Positions 54,501 to 63,475 of a stretch of DNA of 64,000 bases are shown here, piece by piece. Position 1 is the stretch's first letter; each line of letters opens with the position of its first letter. This DNA comes from Isochrysis galbana (lineage: Eukaryota > Haptophyta > Isochrysidales > Isochrysidaceae), in NCBI GenBank assembly GCA_018136815.1, contig CM030935.1, forward strand, positions 5,001,945 to 5,065,944. Reading direction: 5' to 3'. The notes beneath the pieces are model-generated. The model searched no databases and was not told the origin of the DNA. It worked only from the letters and a program-made list of their open reading frames with translations. The position numbers were made by a program, and so were the translations under genes.

Positions 54501-57438
54501 CCCAATCTTTCTCGAGACGGGCTTGGGCTTCTGTCTTGGGTCTTCGAACTAATGAGGCTAGCTCTTCGGCGCGGATGCCTTTGGCTTCCACGAACTCGAT
54601 CGGCGCTCGGACGGCAGCGGCGAGGTCGGATTCCTCGTCGGCGTTTCGTCCGGCTAGAGCTTGCGCTCTTATTTCGTCAGCGGTTTCGAGCGTGACGTTG
54701 GACCATTTCTGGTCCCCGTTCACTCCGAATGATTGCCATTGTTGGCGCCGCTTCCGGAGAGTCGTCGGCGTCGTCGGACGCGGCGAGCTCGCGCGTGCCG
54801 GAGGCGGGGCGGTCCATGGAGAGAATGGGTCGTGGAGTGTAGACTCGGAGGCGTGGAGTGGCGTGTCGTTGTCGTGGTTATCGTGGGTTTCTTTTTGGTC
54901 TTCGTGGTTGTCTGACTCGGGAGTAGCTGGACGGGAAACAACGGGGTCGGAAGAAACTTCACTCGTTTCCCTCCCCCTCTCATAACGATGAAGAGCCGAC
55001 CACGGCTCGTAGGCGGTAGCCTCGGTCGAGCTAAGTGAAGGCCGGTCCAATAGGCTGCACCGCGCGCAAGCGAGTAGCTCTAACGCGGACAATTTCTTCG
55101 TCGACGTCTGGTCTCGCTGTTGGCTCAAATGTCGAAGAAGAACAGGCATCCAATGGATCGCCATCGCTCCAGCTACACCGACGTAGGTGCGGCTGCGAAG
55201 AGCGCCACGGTGCGGTGAAGGAGAGAGGTTAGCCATGGCCGACTCACGGCCATCCACGACGCAAGTTGGCTGGAGGGGCGGCAGCCCTTTGGTGAGGTAC
55301 AACCCGGTGGCTTTCTGGTGTCCAGTGCCGTGCTCCCAGGGTTGGACGAATTGGGTCGGGGTCAACCCCCCGACTAAACGGCGAGCTTCCGCATGCATCC
55401 GAGGGTTCTCGACCGCTACAAACGGAGCAGTGGCGGAGGCCATTGACTTGAAGACGCGAGCGGCCGACTCAAGAGCGGCACGACGTCCGGGTTCTTGGGA
55501 GAGCCATTGACTGCTGACAGCGGAGAGGTACGTGCAGGGCGGGTGGGCGATGACTAGGTCCCAACCTAGGTTTTGGACATGAAGCGCGTCGCCTTGGAAG
55601 TGGGGCACGTAATCGATCTCGGAAGGATACAAATCGCACGTAGCTACATCAGCACCGGCGAGTAGGAACATGGAGGAGACGACGCCGCTCGTCTCGCCAA
55701 CGACGAGAACGCGTGGTGCGTGACAGCCAGACGTCAGCCCGTCTTGGACTCGTTGATTCATCTTCGTGAGCTCAGCGCAAAGCTCATCGAAGTGCTTGGG
55801 TAGCGCGGCGGCAGGCGAGGCTAGGGTGCCATTGCGAGGCCGGCGAAGCTCTTGGGCTGCCTCCGTGAGGTGCCGAGGTAATACCACCGCAGAGCCGCTC
55901 GCTCGTGCACGAAGAGAGGCGAGAGCGTGGAGAGCGGGTGACGGGGTATCATCACGGGTGCCGACATCGGAGTTGTTTTGAGAGGAATCGAAGGACTGGA
56001 TCGCGGACGCATTGATCGCTGCCACGCGCATGATGGTGGTGGCAGTGGTATCGAGAGGCAGGCAGTGCTCGGAGGCGGCGACCGGTGGCCGCAGCGACGT
56101 AGGACGAATGGAAGAAGACTCGGATATCGACGACGTAGAGACGGGCTCGGAGGACGGGATTGACGAAGAAACTCGGAGAAGTGGGGTGTCGGACGGCGGC
56201 GACGGACGCCGCGGCCGCGAGACCACCGGTGAGAGACATGAAGGACATGGCTCAGGGACTCGGTTGGGCTGGCTCAATGGGCGTAGAAGCTCGGTTTGGG
56301 AGGCCGCCGTTCCTCGACGTGCAGAGGAGTTGTGGTCACTCTCCATGGTCACGTCGGAAGAGGAGACGTCGTTGCATTCTGTCGTCGGCGGGGTCGGCGC
56401 CGGCGAAAGAAGGGACGTGGCTGTCGTAGAAGCCGGCTGCGGGGAAGGCTGGGGCCAGGGTGGTGGCTCTGCGGCAGCGGCTGGCGTGGGTAGTGGCCGA
56501 AGAGGTTCTGCAATGCGAAGCATTCTTCGGAGGACTTGGCTCGGGCTAGCGGGTGGTTGGACCGCTGAAATTACGGTGGATTCAGACTCGAATTCGGAAG
56601 ACTCGGCGACTTGAGAGGGGCTAGGAGACGGCTGTTCAAGCTCCTCCAGGGCTCTCGGTTGATGGGGTGGCGTGGGAACGCCGGTGGTCGACCGCGGACT
56701 CCGCGGTGACGTTAATTTGTACTCGGACTCGGACTCGTCGTTTCTGGCGTGCTGGACGCCAATAACAGGGCTAACTTTCGAAATGGGAACGGACGGGGCC
56801 GGCTCAAAGGTGAAGCCCCCTGGCGTCGCAACCGTCGGTGAGGACGAAGCTGAAGCTTGTGATGACAATAGGGGCACGGTGGCCAGCACCGGTTGGCTCG
56901 GTGCGGCCGAAATCTCGGACTCGGTGACGGGCTTGATTACGCGGGCTCGGGATGCACTGTCTTGTGCGATTGGACTCGGACTCGGAACGGAAACGGAAGG
57001 GATCGGCTCGGCGGCGTGCAGCCTGCTGGAGTGGCAGGCCGGCTGCGGCGAGACTCGGAACGGTGGCTCGGACAAGGACACAGTGGCTGTCGTCGAGGGC
57101 TTCGGCGTCAGCTTGTGTTTGGACTCGATACGCGGTGGCTCGTGAAACGGGGCTCGGTTGTGGTTGGAATTCTGGAAGTGACCGGAGATTCCAAATGACT
57201 CAGACTCGGGGCGCGGAGGACCGAAGGTGAACACTCCCGCGGAAGGAGTGGTCGTCGGAGGCTCAGTGAGTGGCTGGAGCTCCGTTAATCCTGCGGTCGA
57301 CCGCGTGGTAGGACTCGGTGACGTTGTAAACTCGGACTCGGACTCGGACTCGGATGGCTCAGAACGGGGTTTGCTCAAAACAGGCTTGGACTCGGACTCG
57401 AAAGAAAGTGGGGAAGAACCGGAGAACTGCGCCTCCAT
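51586..57438 (-). CDS. Retrotransposon Pol: methyltransferase-like domain, protease, RT, RNase H
   Basis: The 1950-residue frame has four parts. Residues 1-560 are disordered, Ser/Pro/Glu-rich with SESESE runs. Residues about 565-725 (DNA 55.74-55.26 kb) resemble a cytosine-5 DNA methyltransferase: VLVVGETSG, DLVIAHPPCTYLS (PPC, the catalytic-cysteine motif), FVAVENPRMH (ENP) and QPWEHGTGHQKATGLYLTKG. A retroviral-type aspartic protease has DTGAGPSVV (about residue 1110). Reverse transcriptase includes KDGSVRFCVDYRDVN and MPYLDDVGAW (YxDD, about residue 1636), and RNase H has LVKTDGASKLGIAGVLAQ and VDHSALRWL. The frame ends soon after RNase H; integrase is absent, so the copy cannot insert by itself. 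The frame is otherwise open, indicating youth. Confidence 0.88.
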   Translation of the reverse strand: MEAQFSGSSPLSFESESKPVLSKPRSEPSESESESEFTTSPSPTTRSTAGLTELQPLTEPPTTTPSAGVFTFGPPRPESESFGISGHFQNSNHNRAPFHEPPRIESKHKLTPKPSTTATVSLSEPPFRVSPQPACHSSRLHAAEPIPSVSVPSPSPIAQDSASRARVIKPVTESEISAAPSQPVLATVPLLSSQASASSSPTVATPGGFTFEPAPSVPISKVSPVIGVQHARNDESESEYKLTSPRSPRSTTGVPTPPHQPRALEELEQPSPSPSQVAESSEFESESTVISAVQPPASPSQVLRRMLRIAEPLRPLPTPAAAAEPPPWPQPSPQPASTTATSLLSPAPTPPTTECNDVSSSDVTMESDHNSSARRGTAASQTELLRPLSQPNRVPEPCPSCLSPVVSRPRRPSPPSDTPLLRVSSSIPSSEPVSTSSISESSSIRPTSLRPPVAASEHCLPLDTTATTIMRVAAINASAIQSFDSSQNNSDVGTRDDTPSPALHALASLRARASGSAVVLPRHLTEAAQELRRPRNGTLASPAAALPKHFDELCAELTKMNQRVQDGLTSGCHAPRVLVVGETSGVVSSMFLLAGADVATCDLYPSEIDYVPHFQGDALHVQNLGWDLVIAHPPCTYLSAVSSQWLSQEPGRRAALESAARVFKSMASATAPFVAVENPRMHAEARRLVGGLTPTQFVQPWEHGTGHQKATGLYLTKGLPPLQPTCVVDGRESAMANLSPSPHRGALRSRTYVGVAGAMAIHWMPVLLRHLSQQRDQTSTKKLSALELLACARCSLLDRPSLSSTEATAYEPWSALHRYERGRETSEVSSDPVVSRPATPESDNHEDQKETHDNHDNDTPLHASESTLHDPFSPWTAPPPARASSPRPTTPTTLRKRRQQWQSFGVNGDQKWSNVTLETADEIRAQALAGRNADEESDLAAAVRAPIEFVEAKGIRAEELASLVRRPKTEAQARLEKDWEKMSDHPRHPTDKRGLGYTSPKLSPCTATNEDDPSRPSATIAAVGVPEETTTSLTTNSPEQRRWRPTPSLSDTIAHVTAHRPESVVDTLPSAYPRHCLYVRDLMVCRSGEAAGKEGVILADSALTVNSTLADTGAGPSVVTTSLLSSLPNDACVERLPQAVVTPLHGPDGLPLITRGKARIVFSVGGFLFRHTFMVIEGNPMLLLGNDFLATHAASIQLASDSADGSITLGAPSTVAPLEVNGSPSPDAPPIFRVSTSPIAVVPVSMTCAQVCPTSANPITTDFFRGPQAAENDNQLVSEPLFNTADEFAAKAPASCGSEYLLYTHEPITIPAYHRATFHVRIPLALREHEDCAMLVDRLPTRETIDSSPLVIPQVERPKSDHTIAVTVANTDPKPLHLPSFHPVASLQVRFKIHAGTYHRVGDNNSPDVIESLNEDQRKLLEAAKIDPEGRLSMPQREQVRRLLARRIAAFAIDPTNPNHTHVMEVELPLNPGAEAHRHAPSRVGREGEKIIEDEVCKMESAGIIRKSNSSWASRVVLVTKKDGSVRFCVDYRDVNSKLRLEDSPLPLTVEAIDRLSSGQGNLDSLFLCTLDLASGFWGIPIKESDKHITAFTTHRGKYEFNYLPFGVQSGPSYMCRLMDAVLGGLAWEICMPYLDDVGAWSTGVGDSLQAREESSFQQMLHRLDLVLERLIWAGLTCKMSKCVFFATSAEYLGHVVSREGLRMDPKKVEAVSKIDPTQINSIEAVRSFLGLCSYYRRFIRRFAIRAAPLTALTRKGCDVPVESQTEACRQAIEDLKQAICEEPVLAPPRDDRPFLVKTDGASKLGIAGVLAQKDDEGRERVVAYYGRSLSPAERHWTVTEIELLAALESIRNWRPYLWGRHFTLVVDHSALRWLHTMKDQVTGGPASRLMRWVLKLAEYRFDVVHKPGVTHWDADGLSRLVALEPDHDPLHLEERPGTEPSKVLHSWCR

Positions 57439-58008
57439 CGTCGTAGTAATGGAGGCTGGTGATACCGGTGATGACTGGACTGGGCTCAGACTCGTAGATG
57501 GGCTCGCGGTGGCGTAAGACGAAGAGGGTAATTCTGAACGTGACTTGGACTCGGACTCGTACTCGGGAGACGTTTTGTGGCTCGGACATGCGAAATTTGA
57601 TTTGAAGGATTGAAGGTTGGATTGGGCCTGCGGCGGCTGGATTTTCGCAGACCGTGAGGTCTTGGACTGGGGATGCTTGAGGAGTGGCGGGGGGTAGCGG
57701 TTGAGCGGCTTGAGTTGATAGAGAGGCGGTGACGGTTGACTTGGTTTTGAGGACTCGTGCGTGATATCGAGAATCAGGATGGAATCATCGGCATTGGGAG
57801 AAATAGGGGCAATCGGCGAGGAGGCAGGAGAAAGAGGGGGATGGAGGTGGCAGGGCTTGTCTGGAACTTGGGGAATCTTGGGGTACCGGTTGGAGGCCGT
57901 AGAAGTACTCGGCCGTAGCGTAATACGATCTTTTGGTGGGTGGCGTTCAGGCCCACTACCCTGGACTGGTAGCGGGGTAACAGCGCGGACGTGGGCCCCG
58001 CCGGCGAC

Positions 58009-59628
58009 CTACTGGGCCGGACGGAGAACAACCAGCGTGCGGAGGCGGCGGTGGACTTCTGGGTCGTTACCACACTCGCCACTGCCGCCTTCGCAGAGAA
58101 AACGAATGTATGGTTGGCAAACGACGGGGTTATGAGCTCCGTCGCCCGTGCCATACTTCCACAAGTCTGCCTCGGGCGTACCAGATGGAGCCCGGGGACG
58201 AAAGGCGCAGTACGCGCAGCCGTTGGCGTCGGTCCACTCCTTGACGTCGCGGTCTAAGTCGTCGAGACGCGGCGCCGTCATGGTGGCATCCGAGGGACGG
58301 CAGCGCGTGAGCGCAGCGCGAAGGGCCGGGTGACCCGCGTAACGAGAGATTTGCCAGAAGCGGGCTCGCGCTCGAGACCAGCTACCTGGATCCCATTCCG
58401 AGAGGCCCGAATCGGCCGGAAGCCCAAGGCCGTTCGGAGGGGGATCACATTGGCGACGGGAAGACGTGCTTTTGCCGAGGGGACGGTCAAGAAGTGCGTC
58501 CGGTAACGGAGACGATGCGGAGTAATTCGTAGGCGGAGGCGGAGCCCGACGATTGTCACCGCCAGTCGCCTTGCGGTTCGAGTTGTTGTTTTGCGATTTT
58601 AATGCCTCGGCCACCGCCGCTTGGACGGCGGCGACCATCGAAGCCGTAGTGTCTGCGGGGTTAGAGGCAGTCTTAGCAACCTTGGCGGTCTTGGTGGACT
58701 TGGAAGTAGTCGCCGGCGGCGTCACGGCGGCGACCGTGACCGACGCTTGTTGGCCAGCGCGGGCTTGTTCGTACGGGCTCAGGTAGCGCTGGCAGAGGTT
58801 GACGCACGAAAGGGCCGAACGAGGGAGCTCGTGGTTCTCGACGCGGAAGCGAGTCTTCGCAAGACACTCGCCGAACTTGGTCGCGTTATCCACGCCGCGA
58901 GCCGCGTCGACCTTGTCGTTCCGAATGATGGACTCGAATCGTTGATTGATATCGTGCGACATGTTTGGGTGGTCCCAGACCGTCGTGGCATCCACCTTCG
59001 CGTCACCCATCTTGCGGACGTACGCGCGCACCAAATTCTTGGATAACTCTAAGAGATCGGAGCCGGCTTCACGGGCTACGAGGCGGTCCCACTCCATGGA
59101 GGCGGAGTCTTTGGCGAAGCCGGGCACGTTGGCCGCGAAGGTGGCGTCGCACTTGCGGAGAAGCACGTCGCAGGCCAGCGCGGGATTGAGAGAGAGAACC
59201 GGATCTTCGGCGAGATCGAGGAGGAAGGCGTAAATCCTTTGGTTGCCGGTGGTGCACAAGTTGGCGGCCGCTAGCAAGGATGTAAAGATTTCACGGTGGT
59301 CGCAGCCGAGCGAGAGGGCGCGCTCGAGTGGCTTGATGAAGGACAGACGAAAATCATTCCAGGAGGTGGCCGCTGTCTGGACGTTGTCCGAGGCCAGGCC
59401 CTTGGGGAACTTGATCTCGGAAAGCTCTTTGCCCATTCGGACTTGGTGATGGAGGGTGCGGTCGAGGAAGAAGCGGCTCCGAGCCCACTTGGTCACGTGC
59501 TCCTTCTCGAAAAACACACGGTAGTGCCAAACATTGCCGGCCCGAGAGAGGCCGCCGTTGAGAATGGCGTGGATTAGCTCGAAATCGTCGGAGTTCTTGT
59601 AGAGAGAAGCTACCTCATAGGGGGACAT
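58009..59628 (-). CDS. Retrotransposon Gag
   Basis: The 539-residue frame starts MSPYEVASLYKNSDDF. Residues 1-330 are helical, as in capsid-type Gag proteins. A Thr/Ala/Lys-rich linker (TTSKSTKTAKVAKTA) and a C-terminal cysteine-rich part (CAYCAF ... HNPVVCQPYIRFLCEGGSGEC) could be a nucleic-acid-binding knuckle. Gag would form the particle that packages the element RNA. It is separated from pol by about 570 bp, so pol needs its own expression route or a degraded link. Confidence 0.7.
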   Translation of the reverse strand: MSPYEVASLYKNSDDFELIHAILNGGLSRAGNVWHYRVFFEKEHVTKWARSRFFLDRTLHHQVRMGKELSEIKFPKGLASDNVQTAATSWNDFRLSFIKPLERALSLGCDHREIFTSLLAAANLCTTGNQRIYAFLLDLAEDPVLSLNPALACDVLLRKCDATFAANVPGFAKDSASMEWDRLVAREAGSDLLELSKNLVRAYVRKMGDAKVDATTVWDHPNMSHDINQRFESIIRNDKVDAARGVDNATKFGECLAKTRFRVENHELPRSALSCVNLCQRYLSPYEQARAGQQASVTVAAVTPPATTSKSTKTAKVAKTASNPADTTASMVAAVQAAVAEALKSQNNNSNRKATGGDNRRAPPPPTNYSASSPLPDALLDRPLGKSTSSRRQCDPPPNGLGLPADSGLSEWDPGSWSRARARFWQISRYAGHPALRAALTRCRPSDATMTAPRLDDLDRDVKEWTDANGCAYCAFRPRAPSGTPEADLWKYGTGDGAHNPVVCQPYIRFLCEGGSGECGNDPEVHRRLRTLVVLRPAQ

Positions 59629-59642
59629 GTTAAACAGTTGGT

Positions 59643-60329
59643 CCCTCCGCGAGAATCGCGAAGAAGAACGGACGAGATGGAGGCAATCATCGAAGGAATC
59701 GCGAGAGGAATCGAAGCGAGGGGGGGGAAACAGCGCGCGCGGGGGGGGGAACGAACGACGGCCGGAGGAAACGAACCGCGCGCGGAGGAGAAGAACCTCG
59801 CGCGGGGGGGGGGAATAATATAACGGCCGGAGGCGACGGATGGCACGCCGAGAGGAAGAACCTGCCGCGGGGGGCGAGGGACCGAGGGCACGGCGGGGCA
59901 GCGTGGGAGGGCGCGAGGGTGATCTCGGAGCGAGATCGCGTCCTTTCCCTCGCGGAGCGCAGAGAGACCCCCACGGAACATCCTGGGACCGGAGAATGTT
60001 TTGGACGAAACTTCCCTCCGTCGGCCGAGGAGAGGAGGACGGAGAGAGAGAGAGAGAGAGTCTCGCAGAGCAACTGCGGAACGAGAAGTCGAAGTCATGC
60101 CGGTTTATTACCTTAAACGAGCCAACAATTATAGTAACAGCAAAAACAAAATTCGAATCGCAAATTTCGAGACCAAAATCTGCAAACCTGGACTTGAGAC
60201 CATGGGGAATCCGAATCTGTGTGTCTTGTGCGTCAGTGGCAACACGGGGAACTGTTCAATTGTAATTGTGAGCGCGTACCTTACACGAATATTCATGCCT
60301 ACAGCCTTCAGATGGGCAGGAATACAACA
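59643..60329 (-). repeat. 5' LTR (truncated) of the Ty3-type element
   Basis: Matches 50609-51292; outer end AATACAACA (TGTTGTATT in element orientation). Its inner end is cut short close to the gag start. The sequence beyond 60329 differs from that beside the other copy; no target duplication could be confirmed. Confidence 0.82.
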
Positions 60330-60387
60330 GGGAAGGGGGGGGGAGGGGAGCGGCGCGCGGCGGGCCTCCGCGGCCGCTGCAGCGGCT

Positions 60388-60409
60388 AAGTCCCCGGCAC
60401 CCGGGGAGA
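60388..60409. repeat. Conserved hairpin core, copy 3, in a 5' leader
   Basis: Exact copy of 3621-3642, here about 30 bp upstream of the start codon of the dioxygenase-like pseudogene. Confidence 0.75.
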
Positions 60410-60486
60410 TCTCCGCACCTCGCTCGCACGCGGCCATCATGGAGGGAGACGACTCCGACTTCGACATGGACGCCCTCATGGACTAC

Positions 60487-61363
60487 AACGAGCCTCAGCC
60501 GGAGATCATAAACCCCAGCCGGAGACCATAAACAGCTACATTGTCATTGCCAAAGTTGCATTTGTCAATGCGATTGTTAATTGTCTAGGAACAAGTAATG
60601 GCACACACACTCACTCTCATAAACATAGGGGATAGTATGGGATAGGCTACTACTACTACAGCTGCTTGGCGCCCCACAGTTTGGCCACCACCGCCTCCTC
60701 TGTCTTCCGCCTGCGGCTTCGCACCTGCGCTCGCATCTCCGCCTCCGCTTCTTCTTCAGCCAAGGCGGCATGGCTCGACTCGTATGTGACGCGGAGCCGC
60801 GCCATCTTGCGCGCTCGCATCACCTCCGCGGAATCAGGCGAAGAGGGAGGAAGGGCCACGCCACACGGGGGGCTAAGAAGAACCGAAGAAGGGCCGCTGC
60901 TGCTTCCCGAACCCCGCTTGGCGTAATCGCGTGCATGGTGCTGTGGTGACTCTAGAAACTGGTGGCCGGGCAATGACAGGCATGCAACGCCATCGTACCT
61001 GTGGTTTATGGCGCCATGCCAACGCCCACCGCCGCGACAATCTTCGTATTGCCGGTCGCGATATCGCTCATCGCGATATCGCTCATCGTGGTATCGCTCA
61101 TCGCGATATTGCCCATCACGATACTGCCATGAAAAGGTAATTCGAAGTCGTCGCTGTCGCTGTCACTAGTAAGTCGGTTGTAGGTGGTTGTGTCGGCCTG
61201 GGCTTGCTGTAGTTGATTGAAGTCTTGCAGCTGGTGCTTTCTAGTACCCAGATTAGCGAATGGACGGTGTTTCCCACTTCTTGACATTGTCGATGCCATT
61301 GTGCACTTTGCGCCCGTTCCGAGATCATAAAATGTGGTTTATGATCTCCGGCTGAGGCTCGTT
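60487..61363 (-). mobile_element. 877-bp TIR transposon with 4-bp target duplication
   Basis: 28-bp perfect terminal inverted repeats (start AACGAGCCTCAGCCGGAGAT, 60487-60514 and 61336-61363) enclose one two-exon gene. CTAC is duplicated at 60483-60486 and 61364-61367. Removal with one CTAC restores the host exon frame, which is strong support for the boundaries. The 4-bp duplication does not by itself name a superfamily. Truncated copies are at 25854-26156 and 41420-41616. Confidence 0.85.
60656..61299 (-). CDS. Gene carried by the TIR element, 156 residues, unknown
   Basis: Exons 61299-61125 and 60951-60656 join in phase (A|GTATCG ... CTAG|AG). Exon 1 reads MASTMSRSGKHRPFANLGTR, then QLQDFNQLQQAQADTTTYN and an acidic SDSDSDDFELPF. 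Exon 2 is Ser/Pro-rich, then MRARKMARLRVTYESSHAAL and a charged helix EEEAEAEMRAQVRSRRRK, ending LWGAKQL. The intron contains five or so copies of a 15-bp repeat (ATCGCTCATCGCGAT). The protein is too small for a usual DDE transposase and lacks its motifs. It may be an accessory DNA-binding protein or a captured host gene. The 3' half survives in copy A, the 5' start (with a stop) in copy C. Confidence 0.5.
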
Positions 61364-62028
61364 CTACGTCTCGGCCAACCAATACGTCAGTGACATCATT
61401 CCATCCTCCGGTGCGGCCGACAAGTACGTCGAAGGCAACGCGTCCGACCGCTACACGACTCGCGGGGACGGTAGAAGTCCCGCACCTTCGGCCAGCGGCT
61501 CAGTGCAGGTGCGCATCTTCCCAGTTGGAAATTTTTTTTATTCGCGTACTTTTCCTAGATCCACAATGACATCCAGTGGGAATTCTACCCGAACGACGGG
61601 TTTCAAGTTTGGATGCTTCTTGAAAACGCGATCACGGACAAAACTGGGGTAACATGTTCATATTTGATTCCAATGAAGGAGAGAATGGCCGCGTGAGGCT
61701 TGCAGACGACAACCAAACATTGATGTTCGTGACCCCCGGGCACGAAAGGGAGTCCAAGATCAGCCGATGTGCTAAGTATTTGGATTTCACGCCCGGAGAT
61801 ATGTTGGTATTTAGCTCCCGCTTCTTGCACATGTCCGACTTTCGCGTCCTCAAAAGCCGCAGGAAGTCGGTTGGCTTTCGCGTCCTCGTGCGTCGAAAAG
61901 GGCGCGCCGTACCGCCCCCGCGTAAACTTTGGAACTTCGAAGCCGGGTCATTTGTTTGTTGGCTTGTATTCATGGCCACTTTTTTGGGGAGGGGCCCGGA
62001 TTTTCTCCCACGTTCAGGGCCAAGCTAA

Positions 62029-62498
62029 ACGCGCGAGGACGACCCGCATATTTGGAAACGAGGGGTGCTACCTCTAACGACTTATTTTTTCTCCTCGTCT
62101 CCTCGAGATGTTCATTCACCAACGTCACCACAATGAATCCTTGTCGAAGGAGGCCCTCTCGGGGCGCGCCCTCATGCCGAGCCAAGGCGACGCCGTTCTC
62201 GTCGCGCCTCTCCTTCGGGGTGCTCGCGGGGGGGCTCATGGTAGGTTGAGACTGGAAGAAACCGGAGGGAAAGGAGACCAAATGAAGGCAAGCCGCCTCC
62301 TACTTGAAAAAAAGAAAACAAGCTAAAACGGTGATACCTCACGCTAGAGTGAAAACAAACAAAACTATCACCTGGCCCTCTTTTGATGGAACGCGACTTT
62401 AGGATGTAGATGTGAAAGGTGAAAGGATATGCAATCACACGCGATGACGCGATGGGGGTTAGGGTGAGGGGTGAGACATACTTGTAAAAATAGATTCA
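62029..62498. other. Flank of the pseudogene, unassigned
   Basis: A plus-strand frame near 62108-62245 (MFIHQRHHNESLSKEALSGR) follows a pyrimidine tract ending in AG and might be a further exon of the dioxygenase-like gene; not demonstrated. Confidence 0.3.
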
Positions 62499-63475
62499 AC
62501 CTACTTTTATAAGTGGGGGTCAATGGGGGCCTCGCGCCCCCCTCTCTCCATCGCGGACACCCCCCGGGGTGGGCCCGTACATTCAACCCCAGCCCCTGCC
62601 CTCTGGCAGGGGCAGGGCACTCATCAATTCAGCCCAGACCCCTAGTGGGCGCGGGTCGCGAGCCGCACTCCCAGGCCCGCATGGGCCTGCTCTCGTACTG
62701 ACTCCCCCCCCCATCCCTGGTCGCCAGGCAGACAGGGGACAGGGGCCTCAGGGCTGCACCCAAGGCCAGCGAGGCGAGCGAGGGAGAGGCAGGGGGGGCC
62801 AGGGGCGGAGCCCCAGCCTCCACTGCCCCCTGAGCTGCCCCTGCTGGTCCTCTGGGCGCCCCTGAAGGACCTCTGAGAGCAGGCCATGGCGCGCCGCATG
62901 GCGACGCGCCGCAGGGACCGGGGCGGAAGAGAATGGAACGAGGGAGAGGGGGGGATTTGCACCCCCCCCGATGGAGTGTGGTGAGAAACGAGACCCATTT
63001 GCGTTAGCAAATGGGCGGAGGGGGGCGGCTGGCGACAGGAGGAAGAGGAGGAGGGAGAGACTCAAGACGCCTACGGGAACCACTGTGGCAGGTATCTCGA
63101 GGCGCAGTCTTTTATTTCTCGAGGACAGCTCGCGGCGAGAGCTGTAAGGGCCGTTCTTCTTTTTTGACGAGAGGTTCCTCCCCCCCCCCCGGTGCTTTTT
63201 CCCGGAGAGTCGGCCGGCGTCGACCGGTCCGCCTCAATGGGTTTTCCCCCATTTTAACTTGTGGGGAGTTAGAATGGGAGCCGGGGGCATGCGAGGGGGG
63301 AGATGTGGAGGGGTGCATGGTGCATAGTACATAGTAGTATGTATCTGTGACAACAGCACGCGCAAGGTGTACGGGCAGGTGCGCTGAGGGCTGTCGTGTT
63401 AGTACCGGGCTAGTGAGAGTAGTGGTACTAACGCTCAGATAGATTGTATTGTACTTGTAAAAATAGATAATATTT
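62499..63475 (+). repeat. Hairpin-bearing dispersed repeat, copy 3
   Basis: Longest copy. Starts CCTACTTTTATAAGTGGGGG, hairpin GCCCCTGCC-CTCT-GGCAGGGGC at about 62592-62613, and ends near AGTGAGAGTAGTGGTACTAA and a short AT-rich tail. Confidence 0.8.

Larger units (their letters stand above)
51293..59642 (-). mobile_element. Ty3/gypsy-type LTR retrotransposon, internal region
   Basis: Lies between the two long direct repeats. It holds gag (59628-58009) and a long pol (57438-51586). About 290 bp between the pol stop and the 3' LTR encode no integrase. The gag ATG lies only about 15 bp inside the 5' repeat, so the usual leader and primer-binding site are missing, apparently deleted between a TGTTTAAC in the LTR and one beside the gag start. 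Confidence 0.88.
60439..62028 (+). pseudogene. PhyH-like 2-oxoglutarate dioxygenase, disrupted
   Basis: Exon 1 starts MEGDDSDFDMDALMDY (60439-60486) and is cut by the TIR element. With the element and one CTAC target copy left out, the frame continues at 61368 (VSANQYVSDIIPSSGAADKY) to a donor CAG|GTGCGC at 61508. Exon 2 begins at 61559: IHNDIQWEFYPNDGFQVWML holds an HxD iron-binding pair. FIFDSNEG and FTPGDMLVFSSRFLHMSDFR then carry the distal His, and a later Arg (SVGFRVLV) would bind 2-oxoglutarate. Near 61645-61650 the frame shifts by two bases. The frame after the shift stops at 62028. Fold and residues suit the phytanoyl-CoA dioxygenase superfamily; the substrate is unknown. Two independent lesions indicate a dead gene. 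Confidence 0.65.

Noticed and set aside
60487-61363. Introner element (intron-generating transposon)
   Set aside because: The ends do not supply GT and AG at the insertion borders, and the host frame is broken rather than spliced by visible signals.
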